Shown piece after piece: positions 55,901-64,000 of a stretch of DNA of 64,000 bases. Made by a program: the position numbers and the translations under genes. The stretch's first letter is position 1; the number at the start of each line of letters is the position of its first letter. Origin of the DNA: Erythroxylum novogranatense (taxonomy: Eukaryota > Streptophyta > Magnoliopsida > Malpighiales > Erythroxylaceae); contig CM057234.1 of assembly GCA_029891385.1 (NCBI GenBank), positions 21,748,350-21,812,349 on the forward strand. The letters are read 5' to 3'. The notes beneath the pieces were generated by a model. The model had not been told where the DNA came from, ran no database searches, and saw nothing but the letters and a program-made list of their open reading frames with translations.

Positions 55901-56830
55901 ACAGATGGATTTGGGCCAGGATGGAGCTCTGACTGCTACTCTGAGGCTGAGGCCGACGTTGCATGATAGGATCCGGAGAGTTCAGGATCAAGACCTAGTG
56001 ATAGTGAGACTGATTGAGAGAGTCCAGGCCGGTACTGATTCGGAGTTTGAGTTGAGAGATGGGACTTTATGGATGGGACAGAGACTGTGTGTGTCTGATA
56101 TTGATGATTTGAGATGGGAGATCTAGAGGAGGCTGCGTGGCTGCCTATGCTATGCATCCTGGTACTACCAAGATGTATAATACTCTGAGACAACATTTCT
56201 GGTGGCCTGGTATGAAGAGGCAAGTGGCAGAGTATGTTTCCAGGTGTCTGATTTTTTAGGAGGTTAAGGCAGAGCATCAGGCTCTAGTGGGAAAGTTGCA
56301 TTCGTTGCCCATTCCAGAGTGGAAATGGGAGCGAATTACCATGGACTTTGTGATGGGATTGCCTAAGACACCGAGGCAGCATGATGCTATCTGGGTCATA
56401 GTGGACCGATTGACTAAATCGGCTCACTTCTTGCCAGTGAGAGAGGAATACTCTCGATCAGTTGGCCCAGAAGTATATAGCAGAGATTGTACGGTTGCAT
56501 GGGGTTCTATTGTCGATAGTCTCAGACCCCAGGTTCACTTCGAGGTTCTGGAAGAGCCTACAGACTGCTATGGGTACTCGATTGATCTTCAGTACTGCAT
56601 TTCATCCTCAGACAGATGGACAGAGTGAGAGGACGATTAAGACTGTTGAGGACATGCTTCGGGCGTGTGTATTAGAGTTCAGAGGATCATGGGATTAGTA
56701 TTTGGCACTGATCGAGTTTGCATATAATAACCAGTATCAAAGTAGTATTGGGATGGCACCGTATGAGGCCTTGTATGGGAGGTCGTGTCGATCGCCACTG
56801 TATTGGGATGAAGAGGGTATGAGATAGATT
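55901..56830 (+). pseudogene. Integrase of element D
   Basis: [33 protein letters not shown], then a shift; AYAMHPGTTKMYNTLRQHFW and YVSRCLIF followed by TAG (56257-56259). Frame 56287 gives LPIPEWKWERITMDFVMGLP and RQHDAIWVIVDRLTKSAHFL (first Asp). A frameshift near 56445 leads to 56462-56698: SIVSDPRFTSRFW lacks two residues of SDRDPRF, including the catalytic Asp position, and [20 protein letters not shown] keeps Glu. TAG at 56696-56698 replaces Gln. Confidence 0.87.
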
Positions 56831-57386
56831 GAGAGTCCCGAGCTGATTCAGGACACAGTGGATAAGGTACAGTTGATCCGGAGTCGCATCAAGGCGGCTC
56901 AAGACAGACAGAAAAGCTATGTGGATCAGCATCGACGAGAGATGTAGTACAGTGTAGGTGATAGAGTGTTTCTCCGAGTGTCTCCTTGGAAAGGAATACT
57001 GAGGTTTGGCCGTAAGGGCAAGTTGAGCCCTCGGTATATCGGTCCGTATGAGATCCTTGAGAGGATGGGACCGTTGGCTTACAGATTGGCGTTACTGAGT
57101 GAGATGTCCCAGATGCATGACGTGTTTCATGTTAGTATGCTCTGGTACCGTTCAGACCTGACGCGTGTGATTAGGCTCGGGAGATTGAGATAGCGATGAT
57201 TTGAGTTATATTGAGGAGTGCAGATTATAGGATCACGGGTCAAGCGGTTGAGGAATGGGTGATTCCATTGGTGAAAGTCCTTTGGAAGAACCACTCTTCT
57301 GAGGAAGCTACATGGGAGACTGAGGAGCATATGAGGAGTTAGTATCCTCATTTATTCGATCGGACAGGTATTAAATTATTTTTATT
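56831..57386 (+). pseudogene. Integrase C-terminus and chromodomain-like tail of element D
   Basis: 56966-57193 gives FLRVSPWKGILRFGRKGKLS, YIGPYEILERMGPLAYRLAL, MHDVFHVSML. The tail (about 57195-57370) is shifted but recognisable: VKVLWKNHSSEEATWETEEH, then TAG (57340-57342) where relatives have Gln, then YPHLFDRTG. Confidence 0.83.
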
Positions 57387-57399
57387 AGGAGGGGTAAAT
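57387..57399 (+). promoter_or_regulatory. Polypurine tract, element D
   Basis: AGGAGGGGTAAAT directly before the 3' LTR. Confidence 0.82.
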
Positions 57400-60133
57400 T
57401 GTAACATCCCGTTACTGTTAGCAAGGGTATTATGGTAATATTGGGTCAGACTGATAGGTTTCATTGCATTCACTGATTGAGCGTGTTACTGGCCTCTAAT
57501 TATAGAGGAACAGGTTTCTTGCATATGCATTTATTCATAGGTACATGCATTCATGTTTTTCCGACATTTTAATTGTGAGTATGAATTGATTGGATTGTGA
57601 ACTGGAAACTGACTGAACTGACTGAATCATGATTAATTGAGAAATTTGGAGTAAGTTGACTCGAATGACTGATTTAGAATAGTCTAAGAGTGATTGATTA
57701 CTGATAGTGACTTATAGGAAATTTTTGGGAAATTCGGGAGAAAATGCCTGGACCAGAAATTTTGGAGTGACCGACTGATTGACTGTATAGTACTGAAAGG
57801 ATTGTCCAATGGCAATGGAAAAATTAGAGTTATACTGTTAGGAAATAAAAATGTTGAGCCATTGAAATTTAGAGACTGAAATTTGAACTAGTTTGGAGAC
57901 CTATGTCTATATATACCTAGGTTTGGAATTGGGGATTTTCCTAAGGCATTGTCGTTTCTTCTTCTCTCCTCCCACGAAGATCTTCGATTCCTCCCATCGG
58001 TGAGGATTCTTTGATCTTTCCTTATGGTTTTCTTCTCATTGTGCTAGGCTAACTTGTTATTGTGATTGTTGAAGGTTGAGAAGCTTGGAGAGTGGATTAA
58101 TCGTTGATTTGAGAAAGTTTTAGGGTTATGGTGATTTTTGAGAAATTTGTGGATTGATCTTCGATTGGTAAGTTTTAATGGCATTAATGTTGTTATTATG
58201 GTTGTTACATGTATTTATGGCATTTATTGTGAAAGATTGAGTAGTTAGGATGTTTAATGGAGGTTTAGAGAGCTTTAATGGCGAAAATCGATCGGAGAAG
58301 AAGGTGCACGATGCATGCGTCGCGACGTCTGGCATAACCTCGCTTGTGCGCGAAAATTTAGTGCTTACATGAGCACTGGATGTCGTCATGACGAGCGGAA
58401 GAGGACACGCCATACGGCGACCTTCTGTCGTCGCGACGAGGGTGAGGGTCATGGCGAGGATGGAATTCTGATTGAATGAGTGTTTGTTTATTGGGCCTAA
58501 CTTATGGTATAGACCTCCGATTGAGGTGATTCTAGATTCATTATGAACTAGAGAAAGAGGTCTACAATTGAGGATAATTATGAGAGTTAGAATTTAATTT
58601 AAGTGGTATTGATTTATCGAGATTAAGGTCAATTATGGTTCATAGTGTGACCTAAATATTGAATTGAGACAATTGGAGATTTAATTGGGATTTTCAATAA
58701 AGGTTTTGACCCAATGGATAGGGAATTGCTATAGGGAGTATAAATTGAGGGAAATTGAATTGAATTTTAGAATTGGATCAAATTATTGTCGATTAATTGA
58801 GCGAAGAGTTAGAATCGGACATAAGAGTTCGAATTGGGTTTTAGCGCCGGGAAAATCGTGAACATGCATTGTACGAAATTTCATAGAGACATATGCATCA
58901 CTGAATTGTTTAATTGAGCATCTAGTAATGGGACTGTATTTTACTGTTATAGAGGCACCGTTGGATCGTCATTCCACGGACATTCTGGAACTTCGAGCGT
59001 GCTTCGGAAGTTACGGTGAAGTAACCTAGTTGGTTTCTCAAATTTACATTTGTCTAAATGCTCAATGTGAATTACTTGCCAATGTGAAATTGCATGATTA
59101 CTGAAATATACATGATCGAGTGGCATGTTTCTACTGTATTGGATTGGACTACTGTATTGGATTGAATTACTGTATGATACTGAGGAATGTAATACTGGGC
59201 TTTTATAGCCGTACACTGTAGATTACTGAACACTGAATTACTGAACACTGCATTGCATGCATAAATGCATGATCAGATAATGGATGTGTGACCCAAGTTG
59301 CTACTATCACTGGAAAGAGCCTTGAGCTCGAATCTCGATCTTGACCAAGACCTCGAGCAGGGAGAAAATCTGACGCGTCCCCACTGAATACTGACTGAGC
59401 ACTTGGGCACAACACTGAATAACTGGAAAGGAGTCTCATATGCATTGTATACACATGACTGATTGAATTGCAAACTTACTGAATTGTGTGATGACATGAG
59501 AGATTGCAAATTGTTACATGCTACTGTGAACTGTTGCATAATTCTGTGAATTGTGATATGATACTGTAAATTGTTATATGTTATTGTAAATTGTTATTTG
59601 ATCTTAAGCTGTTATAGACTCTTGTAAAATGTTATATAATACTATTAATTGAATATTCTTGTGTCGTGTCAGCATGTAATCTGCGTAATGCATGATTTAG
59701 TGAACCATCGATGATGGTTTCTCACTTTGAGTTATAAACTCACCCAAAATTGCATCTAATTTTCAGGAATGATAGAGTAGACCCTAGCTCAGGAGATAGT
59801 CTTTTCTGCCGTGCGGCGTCTTTGCAAGAGAAGCGATGACACTGCAGTCGGTCATTTGGGTTGGAATTTTATGGATGATCTTAGGATAGATGCTTATGTC
59901 GGTTTCCTTTTGGTTTTGCTTAGGAGGCGATAGACTTGTCTATTCATGCGGATGGTGTATTAAGATTCTTTTGGATTTAAAAGTTTCTTGATTTACGATA
60001 TTTGGTTTTAATTATTGCGATGCCATGTGGATTATTAGTGGGAATGTTCTGGTGGTGCACCTTTATCGTGGGATACGTGTCAGAGCGACATTCGGGCGTC
60101 CCGATGTGTACCCTACGGTGAGGGGGCGCTACA
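57400..60133 (+). repeat. Element D 3' LTR
   Basis: 2734 bp, TGTAACATCC to GGGGGCGCTACA, followed by ATGTT (60134-60138). Same internal signals as the 5' copy: TATA about 57909-57917, CpG block about 58310-58450, twin hairpins 59703-59741. Confidence 0.94.
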
Positions 60134-62726
60134 ATGTTACTGGCCTCTGATAATAGAGGAACAGGTTTATTGCATATGCATTTATTCATAGGTACATGCA
60201 TTCATGATTTTCCGGCATTTTAATTGTGGGTATGAATTGATTGGATTGTGAACTGACTAAACTGACTGGATTATGATTGATTGAGAAATTAGGAGTAGTG
60301 GGCTTGAATGACTGATTTAGAATAGTCTAAGAGTGATTGGCTATTGATATTGGCTTATAGGAAATTTTTGAGAAATTCGGGAGAAAATGCCCGGACCAGA
60401 AATTTTTGAGTGACAGACCGATTGACTGTATAATACTTAATGAATTGTCCAATGGCAATAGAAAAATTAGAGTCATACTGTTAGGAAATAAAAATGTTAA
60501 GCCATTGAAATTTAGAGACTGAAATTTGAACTGATTTGGAGACTTATGTCTATAAATACCTAGGTTTAAAAGTTAGAAAATTTCCTAAGGCAAAATCGTT
60601 TTCTTCTCTTCTCCTCCCACGGTGTTCATCGATTCCTCCCATCGGTGAGGTTCTTCGATCTTTTCTTATGGTTTCCTTCTCATTGTGCTAAGCTAACTTG
60701 TTATTGTGGTTGATGAAGGTTGAGAAGGTTTGAGAGTGGTTAATCGATGATTTGAGAAAGTTTTAGGGTTTACGGTGATTTGTGGATTTGAGGCTTGATT
60801 TGGTAAGTTATTGGCTTTAATGTTGTTATTAATGGTTGTTCCATGCATTTATGGCATTTATGGTTGATTGAGTAGTTAGGGTGTTAAATGTTGAGCTTAA
60901 AGAGCATTAATGGCGAAATCGATCGGAGAAGACGATCAGACGCCATCGCGTCACCACGACCTTGATGGGGTGAGGGCTTCGTCATGACGAGTAATTAATT
61001 TATTTAATAAATAACGAGCTCGATTAGACGTCATGACAGTGTGGATTTGTGCGTTGTGAGCGGTCTCCACATCGCGACGACGAGCTTTCACGTCGCGTGC
61101 TTAAAGGGCGTGGGTCATGACGAGGATGGAAATTTTTAATGGATGAGTGTTAGTTTATTGGGCATAATTTATGGTATAGACCTCCGATTGAGGTGATTCT
61201 CGATTCATTATGAACTAGGGAAAGAGGTCTACAATTGAGGATAATTATGGAAGTTAGAATTTAATTTAAATGGTATTGATTCATAGAGAATAAGGTCAAT
61301 TATGGTTCTCAGTGTGACCTAAGTATTGAATTATGATAAGTAGAGTTTCAATTGAGGTTTTCAATGGAGGTTTTGACCCAATGGATGGGGAATTGTTATA
61401 GGGTATATGAATCAAAGAGATTGAACTGAATTTTAGGATTGGACCAATTATTGTCGATTAATTGAGCGAAGAGTTAGAATGGGGCATAAGAGTTCAAAAT
61501 TGGGTTTTAGCATTGGAAATCGTGAACATGCATTGTACATAATTCCATTGAGACATATGAATCACTAAATTGTTTAATTGAGCATCTAGTAATGGGACTG
61601 CATTTAATTGTTATAGAGGCGCCGTTGGATCGTCATTCCACGGACATTGCTGGAACTTCGAGCAAAGAGCTTCGGAAGTTCTGGTGAGTAACCTAGTTGG
61701 TTTCTCAAATTCTGATTGTTTAAATGCTCGATGTGAATTACTTGTCAATGTGAATTGCATGATTCTTGAAATGTATATAATTGAATTTCATGCTTTTCTT
61801 TGGATTGGATTGGACTCTTGATGACCCGAGAAATGCAATCTTGGGCTTTATAGCCATACACCGTAAATTCTTGAACATCGCATTACATGCGTAAATGCAC
61901 GATCGGATAATGGATATATGACCCAAGTTGCTATTATCATTGAAAAGAGCCTCGAGCTCCAACCTTTGTCTTGGACCGCCTCGAGCGAGGGAGAAAATCA
62001 CGACGCGTCCCCATTGAATCTTGTTGAGCACTTGGGCACAACATGAATAAGCTGGAAAGAGTCTCATATGCATTATATACATGGTGATTGAATTGCGACA
62101 CTTCATGAATTATGTGATGACATGAGAAATTGCAAATTGTTACATGCTATCGTAAAAGCTGTTGCATATCTTTGTGAATTGTGATATGATCGCAAGCGTT
62201 ATAGGCTCTTGCAAATTGTTATATACTAATTGTATCTTACGATCTTGTCTTGTCATGTAATCTGCGTAATGCATGATTTAGTGAACCATTGATGATGGTT
62301 TCTCATTTGAGTTCATAAACTCACCCAAAATTGCATCTAATTTTCAGGATCGATAGATTAGACTCTAGCTCAGGAGATAGTCTTTTCTGCCGCGGCGGCG
62401 TCTTTGCAAGAGAAGCGGCGGCTGCGTGTCGGTTAGCTGGGTTGGACTTTTGCGGATGACTTAGGATAGATGCTTGTATCAGTTTGCTTTTTGGTTTTGT
62501 TTAGGGGACTGATAGACTTGTCTATTATGCTATTGGATGACTGTACCAAGATTATTTTGGATTTTAAGAAAAATTTACTGATTTCTGATATATTATGGTT
62601 TTAATTATTGCGATGCCTTGTGGATTATTAGCGGGATTTTCTGGTAGTGCACCTTTATCGTGGGATACGTGTTGGATCGACCTTCGGGCATCCCGATGTG
62701 TACCCTACGGTGATGGGGGCGCTACA
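60134..62726 (+). repeat. Element E 5' LTR, remainder
   Basis: Starts with the duplicated ATGTT and continues ACTGGCCTCTGATAATAG as in the D LTRs (50162 onward). TATA-like CTATAAATACC (about 60551-60561), CpG block (60940-61120), donor-like GGTGAGTAACC (61682-61692), twin hairpins (62284-62322), end GGGGGCGCTACA (62726). Confidence 0.93.
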
Positions 62727-62730
62727 TTAG

Positions 62731-62746
62731 TGGTATCAAAGCATGG
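62731..62746 (+). promoter_or_regulatory. Primer-binding site, element E
   Basis: TGGTATCAAAGCATGG, one mismatch from the usual site. Confidence 0.9.
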
Positions 62747-62903
62747 TTTGGCATCTTTTGGGCATAGTGTATTTTAGGCTGGAATCACTGTAAGAATAGC
62801 AGAACTGATTGGAAATTTCTTGTCTGTTTTAGGTCATCCGTCCTTGGAGATCGAGTTGAGCTACCGGTGACACAGAATCGGTAGGAGCTAGTAGGAGTCC
62901 TCG

Positions 62904-63900
62904 ATGCCTCTTTCGGAGGAGTTGCCTCCTCGAGTTCTGTGAGGCGGAGCGAAGATAAGATTGACTCGCGTGGCGGGGCGGTTGACTTCTATGGCAAGCA
63001 CCGACCTGCGGAGGCCGAGGATGGCTAGAGGACCGAGTGAGTCCTCGATCGGATGGACCGCCACCCCGAGGAGAGATTTGATTATGCCGTCTCTTTGCTT
63101 CTGAGGTTACGCATGTCGATGGTGGAAGACTATCCCGGAGAACCACGAGGGCCACAGATATCTTGACATGGGATGATTTTCGAGGGCCTTCAGGACAATT
63201 ACATGCCCAAGGTATATCTGGAAATGAAGTTCTGGAGTTCTTAGAGTGAGACAAGAGACGATTGACCGTGGCCGACTATGAGGTCTTGGTTCAACGAGTG
63301 ATGGTCTATGCTTCTACATTGGTTACTCTTCGAGGTCGATGGTGTCGGCGTTTTAAGCGGACTCAATCTGGAGATCCGTACCTATTGGCAGTCGACATGG
63401 GTAATTTCATTGGTGAGAGCTTCTTGTGAGGATAGAGCATTCTTGAGGAGAGTCTATTTGAGGCCGGTGGGGGACCGAGCATAAGAGGTCTAGTGTGATC
63501 AAGATCTTTGGCGGGCAGAGGGTGCAAGAAGCGTCGAGTAGGCCCTTCAGTCCGCAGAGGGGCTAAACAGTTGGTCACGGGCAGAAGGCGATTTATACAG
63601 CCCGGTAGTGGTGGCGGCGATGCGAGTTTGAGCGATCTGTTCCTTTATGCGAGCATTGTGACAAGAGGCACAGTGGAGAGTGTCAATGGCTTTCTGGAGC
63701 TTGTTTGAGGTGTGGCTCGATGGACCACCTGGTAAGGAACTGCCCAGAGACTTTGGGAGCCTAGTCTACTATTTGGAAGATCAAAAGACAATACCAAGAT
63801 CTGTGAGCCGTGGAGGTGGATCGGGATGGAGAGGTCGAGACCGAGCAGAGGGGTCATGATGAGTTGGAGGGACCGAAGCAAGAGGCAGCGATCCTGAGCT
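62904..63900 (+). pseudogene. gag of element E, heavily damaged
   Basis: ATG 62904 starts MPLSEELPPRV, then many small indels scramble the frame. Capsid blocks can be followed in changing frames (MPKVYLEMK near 63203; DYEV near 63275). Both zinc knuckles survive in one frame at 63648-63743: CEHCDKRHSGEC and CLRCGSMDHLVRNC. This copy has more indels than A-C although its nucleotide similarity to D is high. Confidence 0.8.
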
Positions 63901-63914
63901 AGGGTCTATGTCAT

Positions 63915-64000
63915 GACTCGGCAGGAGGCCCAGGATTCCCCGGATGTTGTTGCGGGTATGCTTCTAATTTCTGATTTTGAAGCATATGCATTGTTGGATC
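63915..64000 (+). pseudogene. Start of protease of element E, cut by window end
   Basis: Reads TRQEAQDSP, a frameshift in the CCCC run near 63940, then VVAGMLLISDFEAYALLD; the last complete codon is the expected catalytic Asp. The rest of pol lies beyond the window. Confidence 0.8.

Larger units (their letters stand above)
50076..60133 (+). mobile_element. Element D: Ty3/gypsy chromovirus nested in the E LTR
   Basis: LTRs 50076-52814 and 57400-60133, TSD ATGTT, primer site 52820, polypurine tract 57387-57394. The interior of about 4.6 kb contains gag, protease, RT, RNase H, integrase and tail, all broken by stops and many small indels. The two LTRs are almost identical over long stretches (51181-51480 against 58512-58810 show about two differences), so insertion is recent. 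Confidence 0.95.
49988..64000 (+). mobile_element. Element E: Ty3/gypsy chromovirus hosting element D
   Basis: The 5' LTR starts TGTAACATCCC at 49988, is interrupted after 50075 by element D, resumes at 60139 and ends at 62726. The primer site and a damaged gag follow; the window ends inside protease. Orientation is the same as D. The right end of E is outside the window, so its own target duplication cannot be tested (left flank CCTAA, 49983-49987). Confidence 0.92.

Overview
The window is nuclear DNA of a flowering plant, probably a eudicot. It is AT-rich, holds one ordinary intron-containing plant gene (a secreted pectate lyase), and is otherwise almost entirely LTR retrotransposons, many of them nested. 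Nothing looks bacterial, organellar or viral in the strict sense. The species cannot be fixed from the sequence.

Layout. 1-5115: an LTR piece of a minus-strand Ty3/gypsy element, then the wreck of a plus-strand gypsy element with a (TA)24 microsatellite and a 16-bp minisatellite. 5116-23617: gypsy element A (+ strand), with a truncated 5' LTR and a complete 3' LTR. It is split inside its RT-coding region by gypsy element B (- strand, 8157-18003), flanked by a 5-bp target duplication CTCAG. 23618-26646: LTR-like debris and anonymous DNA with strong palindromes. 26647-35457: gypsy element C (- strand), with a 4-kb 3' LTR, the longest open RT-RNase H frame in the window, and a 5' LTR cut to 119 bp. 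35458-39266: LTR-like mosaic, ~180-bp degenerate repeats, and an integrase fossil of another gypsy lineage with a short LTR.

39267-42530: pectate lyase gene, four exons, predicted 452-residue secreted protein with all expected motifs. 42531-49987: a repeat-bordered region with a coiled-coil ORF (43875-43955 plus 48351-49601). A 4.4-kb Ty1/copia element (43956-48345, target duplication GACAG) sits inside this ORF, and the codon phase is continuous across the insertion site. 49988-64000: gypsy element E (+), whose 5' LTR was hit after 88 bp by gypsy element D (50076-60133, target duplication ATGTT). E resumes at 60139 and runs off the window end at its protease active site.

Elements A-E share one architecture: LTRs of 2.5-4 kb, a Met-initiator-type primer site, gag with two zinc knuckles, protease, RT, RNase H, integrase, and a chromodomain-like C-terminus. 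This fits the chromovirus branch of Ty3/gypsy, probably Tekay/Del. All are disabled by stops and frameshifts. Many stops are CAG-to-TAG changes, as expected from deamination of methylated CHG sites.

System-level observations: (i) a pair of adjacent hairpins kept in the LTRs of all five elements next to a spliced-leader-like acceptor; (ii) a CpG-rich palindromic block in each LTR family; (iii) motif-specific divergence at ACTG/CAGT between otherwise near-identical LTRs, which may be a sequencing artefact; (iv) repeated hairpins with a shared GCCGGAA-type loop in the copia LTR.
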